The notes beneath the pieces are model-generated. The model was given only the letters and a program-made list of their open reading frames with translations, was not told where the DNA came from and searched no databases. From DASPHG01 sp963849605 (lineage in GTDB: Bacteria; Actinomycetota; Thermoleophilia; Solirubrobacterales; Thermoleophilaceae), in assembly GCA_963849605.1 (NCBI GenBank), contig CAWKHX010000015.1:248001-312000 (forward strand): DNA of 64,000 bases. The letters are read 5' to 3'. The translations under genes were made by a program, and so were the position numbers. This document shows positions 15,904 through 24,153 of the stretch, in pieces. The first letter of the stretch is position 1. Each line of letters starts with the position of its first letter.

Positions 15904-17115
15904 TTGCGAGTACTGGTACTGGGCGGCGACGGATTCTGCGGGTGGCCTTCGGCCCTCCATCTGTCCGAGCGCGGGCACGAGGTCTTCATCGTCGACAACT
16001 TCGCCCGTCGCAACGCGGACGTCGAGCTCGAGGCCGAGTCGCTCACGCCGATCGCGGCGCTCGGAGCGCGCCTCGAGGCCTGGCGCGAGCTGACCGGACG
16101 CGAGATCGGCTTCGAGCGACTCGACGTCGCGCACGACTACCGCGAGCTGCTCGACCTCCTCGGTTCCTTCCAGCCCGAGGCAATCGTCCACTTCGCCGAG
16201 CAGCGCGCGGCGCCCTACTCGATGAAGAGCTCGTGGCACAAGCGCTACACGGTCGACAACAACATGAACGCCACGCACAACGTGCTCGCGGCGATCGTCG
16301 ACTCGGAGCTCGACACGCACGTCGTCCACCTCGGGACCATGGGCGTCTACGGCTACGGCGCGGCCGGGATCAAGATCCCGGAGGGCTACCTGCGGGTGAA
16401 GATCGAGGCCGAGGACGGCACGGACGTCGAACAGGAGATCCTGTACCCGGCGAACCCGGGGAGCGTCTACCACATGACGAAGACCCAGGACCAGCTCCTG
16501 TTCGCCTTCTACAACAAGAACGACGGCATCCGCGTGACGGACCTGCACCAGGGCATCGTGTGGGGCACGGACACCGAGGAGACTGGCCGCGACGAGCGCC
16601 TGATCAACCGCTTCGACTACGACGGCGACTACGGGACGGTGCTCAACCGCTTCGTCATGCAGGCCGCGATCGGCTACCCGCTGACGGTGCACGGGACGGG
16701 CGGCCAGACGCGCGCCTTCATCAACATCCAGGACACGGTCCGCTGCATCGCGCTGGCGGTCGAGAACCAGCCGGCCGAGCGCGAGCGCGTGCGCATCTTC
16801 AATCAGATGACCGAGACGCACCGCGTGGTCGACCTCGCGAAGCTCATCTCGCGCCTGACCGGCGCGGAGATCGACTACCTCGAGAACCCCCGCAACGAGG
16901 CGAGCTCGAACGACCTCTTCGCGGAGAACAACCAGCTGCTCGAGCTCGGGCTCGACCCGATCACGCTCGAGGAGGGCCTCCTCGGGGAGCTCAGCGAGAT
17001 CGCGCACAAGTACGCGCACCGCTGCGACCGGGACAAGATCCCGTGCCGGTCGACCTGGAACCGTGAGCGGGCCGCGGCCGGCAAGCGACTCAAGCTGGCG
17101 CGCGAAATAGCCTGA
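15904..17115 (+). CDS. sqdB: UDP-sulfoquinovose synthase
   Basis: A 403-residue protein, the usual SqdB length. The very characteristic N-terminus LGGDGFCGWPSALHLSERGH (residues 6-25) binds NAD. HLGTMGVYGYG holds the catalytic Thr, YHMTK the Tyr/Lys pair, and HGTGGQTRAFINIQDT the C-terminal nucleotide-sugar part. SqdB converts UDP-glucose and sulfite to UDP-sulfoquinovose. The usual next enzyme, the SqdX/SqdD lipid glycosyltransferase, is not recognisable here; instead two GT-C membrane glycosyltransferases flank it. The sugar may therefore go into a surface glycan, as in archaeal N-glycans, rather than only into sulfolipid; that is inference. Confidence 0.93.
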   Translation: MRVLVLGGDGFCGWPSALHLSERGHEVFIVDNFARRNADVELEAESLTPIAALGARLEAWRELTGREIGFERLDVAHDYRELLDLLGSFQPEAIVHFAEQRAAPYSMKSSWHKRYTVDNNMNATHNVLAAIVDSELDTHVVHLGTMGVYGYGAAGIKIPEGYLRVKIEAEDGTDVEQEILYPANPGSVYHMTKTQDQLLFAFYNKNDGIRVTDLHQGIVWGTDTEETGRDERLINRFDYDGDYGTVLNRFVMQAAIGYPLTVHGTGGQTRAFINIQDTVRCIALAVENQPAERERVRIFNQMTETHRVVDLAKLISRLTGAEIDYLENPRNEASSNDLFAENNQLLELGLDPITLEEGLLGELSEIAHKYAHRCDRDKIPCRSTWNRERAAAGKRLKLAREIA

Positions 17116-17123
17116 CGGCGTCC

Positions 17124-18812
17124 GTGCGGAAGCACCTGACGCCCGGCCGTTTGGCGCTCGCGGCGATCCTCGGCGGCGCCCTCGCCATCCGGCTCTACGG
17201 ACTGCGGCACGGCCTGCCGTTCATCTACCACTCGGACGAGTCGCAGCACTTCACGAACTACGCCGTGGGGATGTTCGACGGCAGCCTCAACCCGCACTAC
17301 TTCCAGAACCCGGCCACCTACACGTACCTCGTCCATTTCGCCCTCTGGATCCAGGGCTTCGACGACATCGCGCGGCATTACGTCGTCGATCCCTCGGACA
17401 TCTACGAGACGGCGCGCCTCGTCGCTGTCGCGCTGAGCCTCCTCGGCGTCGCCGCGATCTACGCGGTGGGGCGCCGCCTGTGGGGAACGTTCGAGGGCCT
17501 GGTCGCGGCGGCGGTGCTCGCGTTCGCGGTCCTGCCGGTCGCCTACTCGCGCTACGCGGTCACCGACGTCGGAGTGCTGCTGCCGATGGCGCTCGCGGTC
17601 TACGCGACGGTCAAGATCCACGAGGACGGCTCACGTCGTTACTACGTGCTCGCCGGGCTCGGGCTCGGGCTCACGGTCGCGTTCAAGTTCACGGCCGGCC
17701 TCGTGCTCGTGCCGATCCTCGTGGCGGTCGCGCTTCGCGCTCTCGCGGGCAGGCAGTCCGTGCGCGAGGTCGTCACCGGGCTCGCGATCGTGGGCGGCCT
17801 GGCGGTGGCGGTCTTCGCCATCACCAACCCGTACTTCCTGATCGACATCGACGAGGCGATCGACGAGCTGCGCTCACAACGATTCGCCGCGGGCGAGGTG
17901 AAGCCGGGACAGGTCGAGGAGAACCCCTACGGCTTCTATCTGTCGAGCCTGACCTGGGGCATCGGCTGGGGCGCGCTTGTCGCCGCGGCCGCCGGGTTCG
18001 TGCTGCAGCTCAGGCGCGATCGCACCCGCGCGATCCTGCTCGCCCTCTTCCCGCTCGTGCTTTTCGCGTACCTCGGCCTCGACGCCGATCGCTACTTCGC
18101 ACGCTGGCTCCTGCCGGCGTATCCGGTGCTCGCGCTCTTCGCCGGGGTGGCGATCGCCGCGCTCGCGCGCGCGGTGTCTCCGAGGCCGGTCGTCCGCGCG
18201 GCGGTGCTCGGCGGGCTGGTCGCCACCGCGATGGCTCAGCCGATCGTCACAAACATCCACACCGGCAGCGTGCTGCGCAAGGACGACACGCGCGAGCTCG
18301 CGCGCAACTACATGCTCGCCAACCTGCCAAACGGCACACGCATCGTCGTGGACGCCGTCGCCATCCGGGACGAGTACGACCTGCCGCTGTTGGGGATCGA
18401 GCGCAGGCCGGGGGAGCCTGAGTTCGTGGCCGGCTTCGGCGCGCCGCCCAAGGAGCATCCGGGGGGCTATCCGCCGGAGCCCGTGCGCACGACGCGCTTT
18501 CTCGAGGACTTGACGCCCGGGCGGATCGACGAGTACCGCGAGAAGGGCTTCTGCGTGGTCGTCACGATGAGCTGGCTGCGCGACCGGGCGGAGATCGCCG
18601 GACTCGACGACGCGGTCGCCTACTACGACCGGCTCGAGCGCGACTCGAAGGTGCTCTTCCGCGCGAGCCCCTACGACGACCCCGACGACCCCGTCCCGTT
18701 CGACTTCGACCAGACGCACCTCTACTACGACGGGCGTTACGACCGCACCGGGCCCGAGGTCGTGATCCGGAAGCTCGAAGGCTGCCGGGACGGAATCAGC
18801 CGAAGAGTGTGA
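17124..18812 (+). CDS. GT39/ArnT-like membrane glycosyltransferase
   Basis: A 562-residue membrane protein with an N-terminal membrane helix followed by IYHSDESQHF, the acidic loop in which PMT/ArnT-type enzymes keep their catalytic Asp. About ten membrane segments follow, then a soluble C-terminal domain of ~170 residues after the last helix (AVLGGLVATAMAQPIV). It would move a sugar, perhaps sulfoquinovose, from a lipid carrier to an external acceptor. GTG start, 8 nt after the sqdB stop. Its 3' end overlaps nucS tail to tail by 17 nt. Confidence 0.78.
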   Translation: MRKHLTPGRLALAAILGGALAIRLYGLRHGLPFIYHSDESQHFTNYAVGMFDGSLNPHYFQNPATYTYLVHFALWIQGFDDIARHYVVDPSDIYETARLVAVALSLLGVAAIYAVGRRLWGTFEGLVAAAVLAFAVLPVAYSRYAVTDVGVLLPMALAVYATVKIHEDGSRRYYVLAGLGLGLTVAFKFTAGLVLVPILVAVALRALAGRQSVREVVTGLAIVGGLAVAVFAITNPYFLIDIDEAIDELRSQRFAAGEVKPGQVEENPYGFYLSSLTWGIGWGALVAAAAGFVLQLRRDRTRAILLALFPLVLFAYLGLDADRYFARWLLPAYPVLALFAGVAIAALARAVSPRPVVRAAVLGGLVATAMAQPIVTNIHTGSVLRKDDTRELARNYMLANLPNGTRIVVDAVAIRDEYDLPLLGIERRPGEPEFVAGFGAPPKEHPGGYPPEPVRTTRFLEDLTPGRIDEYREKGFCVVVTMSWLRDRAEIAGLDDAVAYYDRLERDSKVLFRASPYDDPDDPVPFDFDQTHLYYDGRYDRTGPEVVIRKLEGCRDGISRRV

Positions 18813-19461
18813 GCGCCGGCTCGCGCTCGCCGCGCAGCACGGCGAGGTCGACCTCGACGCACTCGATTCCTCGTGCGTCCGCCAGCACGCGCGCCTGAGG
18901 CTTGATCTGCGCGGCGGCCAGCACGCCGCGACAGTCAGCGCGCGAGCGGTCGACGCGGATCCGCTCGAGGTAGCGGGCGAGCTGCTCGACGGCGTCGATA
19001 GTGCCGATGCGCTTGATCTCGACCGCCACCCAACCGTCGTCTGAGTCGCGGCACATCAGGTCCACCGGGCCGATGTCGGTGGGCCACTCGCGCCGGACCA
19101 GGCGGAAGCCCTCGCCGCACCACTCGGGCGCCTCGCCGAGCAGCTCCTGCAGGTGCGCCTCGACGCCGTCCTTCTCGAGCGCGGCCGCCTCGCCCATGTC
19201 GTGCGTCACGTCGGAGAGGACCTCGACGACGCGGATGTCGAGCTGGTCTTCACCCGCGCGCTTGCGCACGACGATCCGGCCGGGCTCCTCCTCGATCACG
19301 GTCGGCGGCGTCATCCAGTTCTGCGGCTTGTACCCGCCCGTGTCCGCGTGCACCATGACCGAGCCGTCCGACTTGATCATGAGCAGCCGCAGCGCCTCGG
19401 GGAGCCGGGCGCTCAGGCGGCCGGTGTAGACGACCTCGCAGCGGGCGACGATCAGGCGCAC
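18796..19461 (-). CDS. nucS: mismatch-specific endonuclease NucS (EndoMS)
   Basis: A 221-residue protein matching NucS at full length. It starts MRLIVARCEVVYTGRL and has the nuclease core PVDLMCRD and VAVEIKRIG (D and ExK metal site, residues ~135-155) followed by EQLARYL. In actinobacteria without MutS/MutL, NucS cuts both strands at G-T, G-G and T-T mismatches. The GTG start has a TAGGTT box 6 nt upstream. Monocistronic and convergent with the GT39-like gene. Confidence 0.93.
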   Translation of the reverse strand: MRLIVARCEVVYTGRLSARLPEALRLLMIKSDGSVMVHADTGGYKPQNWMTPPTVIEEEPGRIVVRKRAGEDQLDIRVVEVLSDVTHDMGEAAALEKDGVEAHLQELLGEAPEWCGEGFRLVRREWPTDIGPVDLMCRDSDDGWVAVEIKRIGTIDAVEQLARYLERIRVDRSRADCRGVLAAAQIKPQARVLADARGIECVEVDLAVLRGEREPALTLFG

Positions 19462-19467
19462 CGTCCC

Positions 19468-19473
19468 AACCTA
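19468..19473 (-). promoter_or_regulatory. -10 box, leaderless nucS
   Basis: TAGGTT on the minus strand exactly 6 nt before GTG 19461; no Shine-Dalgarno. Confidence 0.5.
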
Positions 19474-19576
19474 GGTGCGGGGGCGGATGGTTGGCGCGTT
19501 TGGCAAATGCGGTAATGGGCAGGACCCCATTGAGGGGTACATGGCAAGGACGCCCTTGCAAAAGGGGGTACAGAGG

Positions 19577-20038
19577 ATGCGCAAGATCGCAGCCTCGGCA
19601 GTTGCGTCGGTTTTCATGGCGCTGGGAGCAACCCAGGCTTTCGCCGACGCACCGAAGTTCTTCTCCGCCAATTCGAGCGTCTCGAACGACGGAGAACTCG
19701 TCGTCACCTTCGACGAGCGCGGTCTCGGCAACGAGAACGTGGACTACACGATCACCGCGGATGCAGACGCGACGTACGCCTGCATCAACAATGGGGGCAA
19801 GAACCCGTCGGCCGCGAACAAGCGGTCGGTGGAGGCGTCCGTCGAGGCGAACGCGTCGTTCGAGCCTCGCAACGGACGGGTCGCCGGGAGAATCACGGCG
19901 GGCCCGCCCTCAGCCGGAACGTTCTCTTGCCCAGGTGGACAGCACCTGGAGCTTCTGAGCGTGACGTACGACCACATCGTGCTGACGGACACGACCAACG
20001 ACGTGAGCACGTCGGTCCCGGACGCATCCGGGCCTTGA
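19577..20038 (+). CDS. small secreted protein of unknown function
   Basis: 153 residues. A signal peptide (MRKIAASAVASVFMALGATQ, then AFADA) is followed by a soluble domain of alternating short strands with two Cys (YACINNG and TFSCPGG), which could form a disulfide. I recognise no family. The ATG at 19577 is preferred over an in-frame ATG at 19475 because it begins the signal peptide and is preceded by an AGAGG-like sequence. It is followed by a strong GC hairpin at 20056. Confidence 0.7.
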   Translation: MRKIAASAVASVFMALGATQAFADAPKFFSANSSVSNDGELVVTFDERGLGNENVDYTITADADATYACINNGGKNPSAANKRSVEASVEANASFEPRNGRVAGRITAGPPSAGTFSCPGGQHLELLSVTYDHIVLTDTTNDVSTSVPDASGP

Positions 20039-20055
20039 CAGGTCCGTGAGTGGAC

Positions 20056-20084
20056 GGGGCGGCCGGCCAAGCGCCGGCCGCCCC
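20056..20084 (+). terminator. GC hairpin, terminator-like, no T tract
   Basis: Perfect 12-bp stem (20056-20067 with 20073-20084) and a 5-nt loop, 17 nt after the secreted-protein stop. Lack of a U tract leaves its role open. Confidence 0.5.
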
Positions 20085-20113
20085 CGGCCGCCATCGGCTG
20101 GAAGACTTCGCGC

Positions 20114-21271
20114 ATGGGAGCTAGCGGGAACGGCATCCGCTTCGGCACGCGCGAGCTTGCTGGCGCGGTCGCCGACGTCGGCGTCCTGCTGCCGATCGCC
20201 GTCGCGCTGATCGTGTCGAACGGGCTCTCGGCCACAGCGGTGCTGCTGCCCGCCGGCCTGCTCTACGTGGCCGTCGCGCTCACTTACGCGCTGCCGATCC
20301 CGGTCCAGCCGCTAAAGGCGTTCGGAGCGATCGCGATCGCGAAGGGCCTCGGGTCGGACGAGATCGCGGCCGGAGCGCTGCTCATGGGCGTCATCTTCCT
20401 TGTGCTCGGGCGGACCGGCCTGATCGACCTGGCAGCGCGCGCGTTCCCAAAGCCGCTCATCCGCGGCGTACAGATCACTGTCGGGTTGCTGTTCCTCAAG
20501 ATCGCCTGGGGCCTCGTGTCGGACCCGCCGTCGTCGTTCGACGATCCCGGCCTGAGCACCGTCGCAGCGACGGCGCTCGCGGTTACGGGCGTCGTGCTCC
20601 TCATCGCTCTGCGCAAGGTCGCGATATCACTGGCGCTCGTCGGCGTCGGCGTGGCCGTAATGCTCGTCCAGGCGGGCGGCGAGCTCGCGTTCGGGCCGTC
20701 GGCTCTTCACGTGCCCGATTTCGACGCCGACGTGCTGCTCACGGCGTTCACGGTGCTCGTCATCCCGCAGCTGCCGCTGTCGTTCGCGAACTCCTGCCTT
20801 GCGACGGCCGACGCCGCCCGAACGTACTTCGGCGAGCGTGCCGCTCGCGTCCGCCCCGGCCGGCTCGCCGCCTCGTTCGGCTCGGCGAACATCCTGGCCG
20901 GGGCGATAAGCGGCATGCCGGTGTGTCACGGTGCGGGCGGCCTGACCGCCCACCACGCATTCGGGGCGCGGACCGGCGGCGCGCCGCTCGCGCTCGGGAG
21001 CGCGCTCGTCGTCATCGCCGTGACGGCAGGCAGCGGGCTCGCAGCGGTTCTGACGGCCTTTCCGTTGCCGATCCTCGCCGCGCTGCTCTCCGCGGCCGGG
21101 GTCCTGCACATCGGGCTTGCGCGCGACCTCCAGGGTGCGCGCGAAATCCTGCTGGCACTGATCGTCGCGGTGCTCGGGTTCTGGTTCAACCTGGCGATCG
21201 GGCTCGCGGTCGGGCTCGCCCTCTGGTGGGCGCCGCGGATCGGGATTAGGCTGGCGCCGGCACGCACATGA
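20114..21271 (+). CDS. MOT1-family molybdate/sulfate permease
   Basis: 385 residues and about ten membrane segments. PIPVQPLKAFGAIAIAKGL near residues 59-77 and the CHGAGGLTAHHAFGARTGG block near 275 are the two MOT1 signatures that distinguish these molybdate (or sulfate) transporters from SulP proteins; no STAS domain is present. Specificity for molybdate or sulfate is not decided by sequence. The stop overlaps the PPK2 start as ATGA, which couples two unrelated functions. Confidence 0.85.
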   Translation: MGASGNGIRFGTRELAGAVADVGVLLPIAVALIVSNGLSATAVLLPAGLLYVAVALTYALPIPVQPLKAFGAIAIAKGLGSDEIAAGALLMGVIFLVLGRTGLIDLAARAFPKPLIRGVQITVGLLFLKIAWGLVSDPPSSFDDPGLSTVAATALAVTGVVLLIALRKVAISLALVGVGVAVMLVQAGGELAFGPSALHVPDFDADVLLTAFTVLVIPQLPLSFANSCLATADAARTYFGERAARVRPGRLAASFGSANILAGAISGMPVCHGAGGLTAHHAFGARTGGAPLALGSALVVIAVTAGSGLAAVLTAFPLPILAALLSAAGVLHIGLARDLQGAREILLALIVAVLGFWFNLAIGLAVGLALWWAPRIGIRLAPART

Positions 21272-22023
21272 CCGTCCTCGACACCCTCGATATGTCCCTG
21301 AAGCTGTCGAAGGAGGAGGAGGCCGACCGCCTCGAGGCCGCGCAGACGCGGCTGCTCGCGCTCCGGCTTGACATGGGCGGCCTGACCAGGGACGACCGCC
21401 GGCTCGGGCCACCGCTGTGCATCCTCTTCGAGGGCTGGGACGCGTCGGGCAAGGGCGGCGCGATCAAGCGGCTCGTCGCGAGCCTCGATCCCCGGCATGT
21501 GCGCGTCGCGCAGTTCGCGGCGCCCACGTACGACGAGAAGCGCCACCACTTCCTGTGGCGCTTCGGGCCGGCGCTTCCGGGCTGGGGCGGAATGGCCGTG
21601 CTCGACCGGTCCTGGTACGGGCGCGTGCTCGTCGAACGGGTGGAGGGGTTCGCCTCCGTCGAGCAGTGGTCGCGCGCGTACACGGAGATCGCCGGATTCG
21701 AGCGGACGCTCGCGCTCGAGGGAATGATCCTCGTCAAGTTCTGGCTGCACATCTCCGACGAAGAGCAGCTCAAGCGATTCAAGGCGCGCGAGAAGGACCC
21801 GCTGAAGCGGTGGAAGCTGACCGACGAGGACTGGCGCAACCGCGAGAAGCGCCCGCAGTACGAGCAGGCGGTCGAGGACATGCTCGAGCACTGCGACCAC
21901 CAGCACGCGCCGTGGCACGTCGTCGAGGCGGACTCGAAGCGCTATGCGCGCGTCAAGGTGATCGAGACCGTCATCGGGGAGATCGAGCGGGGGATGGCCG
22001 CTCGGGGCCTCGAAGTGCCCTGA
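21268..22023 (+). CDS. ppk2: polyphosphate kinase 2 family protein
   Basis: A 251-residue, single-domain PPK2. Walker A is EGWDASGKGGAIKRL (residues ~52-66), and the catalytic and lid motifs are LDRSWYGRVLVERVEGF and FKAREKDPLKRWKLT. PPK2 enzymes use polyphosphate to phosphorylate nucleoside mono- or diphosphates. The start overlaps the permease stop (ATGA). The last 53 nt overlap the convergent TauE/SafE half gene. Confidence 0.92.
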   Translation: MTVLDTLDMSLKLSKEEEADRLEAAQTRLLALRLDMGGLTRDDRRLGPPLCILFEGWDASGKGGAIKRLVASLDPRHVRVAQFAAPTYDEKRHHFLWRFGPALPGWGGMAVLDRSWYGRVLVERVEGFASVEQWSRAYTEIAGFERTLALEGMILVKFWLHISDEEQLKRFKAREKDPLKRWKLTDEDWRNREKRPQYEQAVEDMLEHCDHQHAPWHVVEADSKRYARVKVIETVIGEIERGMAARGLEVP

Positions 22024-22369
22024 TCGCCAGGCCGGCGGCGAAGTAAAGGCTGAGCGCGGCGAAGAGCAGCTCGAGCGTGCGCTCGGGCATCTCGTTCGCC
22101 GCGACGACACCGATCGCGACGCCCACCGGCGAGAGCAGGCCGATCGCCAGCGCATCGTTCAGGCGCAGGTTGCCGTAGCCATGCTGGCGCCAGGCGCCAA
22201 CCGCCCCGACCGCGACCACAGCGACGAGCGACGTCGCCTCGGCCTCGAGCTGCGACAGGTCCATCAGGACGACGAGGCCCGGCACGAACAGCACGCCGCC
22301 GCCGACGCCGACCATTCCGCCGAGCATGCCGGCGACGAAGGCGACCGCGAGGATGCCTACGACGTCCAT
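21971..22369 (-). CDS. TauE/SafE half-size permease, second half
   Basis: 132 residues, about four membrane segments. It carries the family motif GMLGGMVGVGGGVLFVPGLV near the N-terminus. TauE/SafE proteins (sulfite, sulfonate or related anion exporters) are normally ~250-residue single chains with an internal duplication; here each half is a separate gene. The ATG at 22369 shares one base with the stop of the partner (TGATG). The 3' end overlaps ppk2 by 53 nt. Confidence 0.78.
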   Translation of the reverse strand: MDVVGILAVAFVAGMLGGMVGVGGGVLFVPGLVVLMDLSQLEAEATSLVAVVAVGAVGAWRQHGYGNLRLNDALAIGLLSPVGVAIGVVAANEMPERTLELLFAALSLYFAAGLAIRALRGPERPSPARSPR

Positions 22370-22725
22370 CAGAACACCAGCACGGCGGCCGAGGCGACGA
22401 GCAGCAGCGCGAACACGCCGCTCACCGCGCGCTCGGGCACGCGCTGTTGAAGTGCCGTCCCGGCGACGACCCCGGCGACGGCGGGCGGGGTGATCAGGAG
22501 CCCCTTGGCGAGATCGACGTTGCCGAAGGCGCCGTGCCCCGCCACACCGAACAGCGCGATCAGGACGATCGCCGCGAGGGAGGTGCCCGTGGCCTCGCGC
22601 TCGCGATGGCCCAGCCACAGGATCAGGAGCGGCACGATGATCGTGCCGCCGCCGACTCCGAAGAGCGCGCTGAATGCCCCCGCGAGCGTGCCGATCGCGG
22701 CCAGCCGCGCGAGCCTCGGGGACAT
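22369..22725 (-). CDS. TauE/SafE half-size permease, first half
   Basis: 118 residues with motif GAFSALFGVGGGTIIVPLLI, the counterpart of the GVGGG loop in the downstream half gene. The two chains together have the length of one normal TauE/SafE permease, so a heterodimer is likely. ATG 22725 is preferred over ATG 22734 because a TAGTAT box ends 7 nt upstream of it and overlaps the other ATG. Divergent from otsB. Confidence 0.76.
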   Translation of the reverse strand: MSPRLARLAAIGTLAGAFSALFGVGGGTIIVPLLILWLGHREREATGTSLAAIVLIALFGVAGHGAFGNVDLAKGLLITPPAVAGVVAGTALQQRVPERAVSGVFALLLVASAAVLVF

Positions 22726-22732
22726 GGCGGGC

Positions 22733-22738
22733 ATACTA
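22733..22738 (-). promoter_or_regulatory. -10 box for the split TauE/SafE pair
   Basis: TAGTAT on the minus strand, 7 nt before ATG 22725. It overlaps the competing ATG at 22734 and so helps decide the start. Confidence 0.45.
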
Positions 22739-22744
22739 CGAACC

Positions 22745-23557
22745 GTGCCCGCTCCCACGGCCGAGACGCTCGCTGCCGCCCTGCGCCCGGTCACCGAGGA
22801 CCCCGCGCGCGCGGCGATCCTGTGCGACATCGACGGCACGCTCGCGCCGATCGTGATGCGCGCCGAGGAGGCGCATGTGCCCGACAAGGTGTCGCGCCTA
22901 CTCGGGCGTGCGGCACGCCGCTACGGCCTCGTGGCCTGCATCTCCGGGCGCTCCGCCGCGGACGCGCGCCGGATCGTCGGCGTGGGCGGCATCGCGTACG
23001 CGGGCTCGCACGGCGCTGAGCTGCTCGAGCCCGGCGCGACGCGTGCGCGCATCTCGCCTGCCTTCGAGAGCTGGACCGATCGCGTGGCCGACTTCGTCGG
23101 CGCGCGCGACGACCGCGAGCTGCGCCGCCTGCGCGCGCGGATCGAGCGCAAGGGCCCGATCGCCGCATTCCACTGGCGCGGCGTGCCCGACGAGGACGCG
23201 GCCCGGACGTGGCTCGAGGGGATCGCGCGAGAGGCGGAGGCCGAGGGGCTCGACTTCCACTGGGGCCGGAAGGTCCTGGAGATCCGGCCACCGGTCCCCG
23301 TCGACAAGGGACAGGCGGTGCGCGAGCTCGTCGAGCGGAGCGGCGTCCGCACCGCTCTCTTCGGCGGCGACGACGCCACCGACCTCGACGCGTTTGCGGC
23401 ACTCGACGCGCTCGTCGCCGAGGGCATCCTCGACGCGGCCGTCAAGGTGGGCGTGCACTCGGCCGAGGGCCCGCCCGCAATCGTGGACCAGGCCGACCAG
23501 GTGGTCGACGGCACGGACGGGTTCGTCGCCGTGTTGGAGACCCTCGCCGGGGAATGA
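22745..23557 (+). CDS. otsB: trehalose-6-phosphate phosphatase
   Basis: A 270-residue HAD phosphatase. CDIDGTLAPI holds the nucleophile Asp and the acid/base Asp; ISGRSAADARRIV and GSHGAELLEP are OtsB-specific blocks; GGDDATDLDAF is HAD motif IV. It removes phosphate from trehalose-6-phosphate. No trehalose-phosphate synthase is in the window. GTG start; the 3' end overlaps the next gene as ATGA. Confidence 0.87.
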   Translation: MPAPTAETLAAALRPVTEDPARAAILCDIDGTLAPIVMRAEEAHVPDKVSRLLGRAARRYGLVACISGRSAADARRIVGVGGIAYAGSHGAELLEPGATRARISPAFESWTDRVADFVGARDDRELRRLRARIERKGPIAAFHWRGVPDEDAARTWLEGIAREAEAEGLDFHWGRKVLEIRPPVPVDKGQAVRELVERSGVRTALFGGDDATDLDAFAALDALVAEGILDAAVKVGVHSAEGPPAIVDQADQVVDGTDGFVAVLETLAGE

Positions 23558-24153
23558 GGTTTCCGGACTTCCTCCGCACCACGGTGCTCCTGTTCGCCGG
23601 CGCCGCCACCGCGCTCGCCGCCGTCGCGGTCGCCGGAGCCTCCGCGAAGGACGACCGCACGCTGCTCTACGTCGCGCTCGTGTGGTGGGCGCTCGCCGCC
23701 CTCGGGGGCCTGTGGCTCGGCCGTAGGCCGGAGGTCACACAGGGCATCTCACGCGCGCTCGCGAACGCGCGCACGCAATCGGCGCTACCCGAGCTCGAGC
23801 CGGGCGCGATCCTGTTCAACCGCCTGTGGGCGCTCGCGCTGTTCACGGTGGGCTCGGGCGCGGTCGCCTTCCTGATCCCGCAGATCCCGGCGATCGCGGC
23901 CGGCTACGTGATCGCCGCGGCGCTCGCCTGGCGCAAGCAGTCGGCTGCGGTCGAGGCGATCGAGGGCCGCGACGGCGTGCGCTTCTACGTCGAGCACACG
24001 TCCCCGTTCAAGCCAACGCGCCTCATCCGGACGCCCGGCTTCCGCCGCGTCGAGCCCGTCAGCGGCGGGAACGCTTCCGCAGACGATCCAGTTCGGGCCA
24101 CTCGCGCGTGTTCGCCACGCGATCCGGACCAACCCACGCGCGCCTGGCCGTAG
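23554..24153 (+). CDS. four-helix membrane protein of unknown function
   Basis: 199 residues with four hydrophobic segments (around VLLFAGAATALAAVAVAG, LYVALVWWALAALGGLW, LWALALFTVGSGAVAFLI and AAGYVIAAALAW) and a cytosolic C-terminus. ATGA overlap with otsB fixes the start and suggests co-expression. The last 95 nt overlap the convergent polX gene, so the final ~30 residues, which have shadow-like composition, may not be conserved. No family recognised. Confidence 0.65.
   Translation: MRFPDFLRTTVLLFAGAATALAAVAVAGASAKDDRTLLYVALVWWALAALGGLWLGRRPEVTQGISRALANARTQSALPELEPGAILFNRLWALALFTVGSGAVAFLIPQIPAIAAGYVIAAALAWRKQSAAVEAIEGRDGVRFYVEHTSPFKPTRLIRTPGFRRVEPVSGGNASADDPVRATRACSPRDPDQPTRAWP

Noticed and set aside
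20056..20084. Attachment site or mobile-element end
   Set aside because: The inverted repeat is a single GC hairpin after a stop codon, with no partner copy seen in the window.
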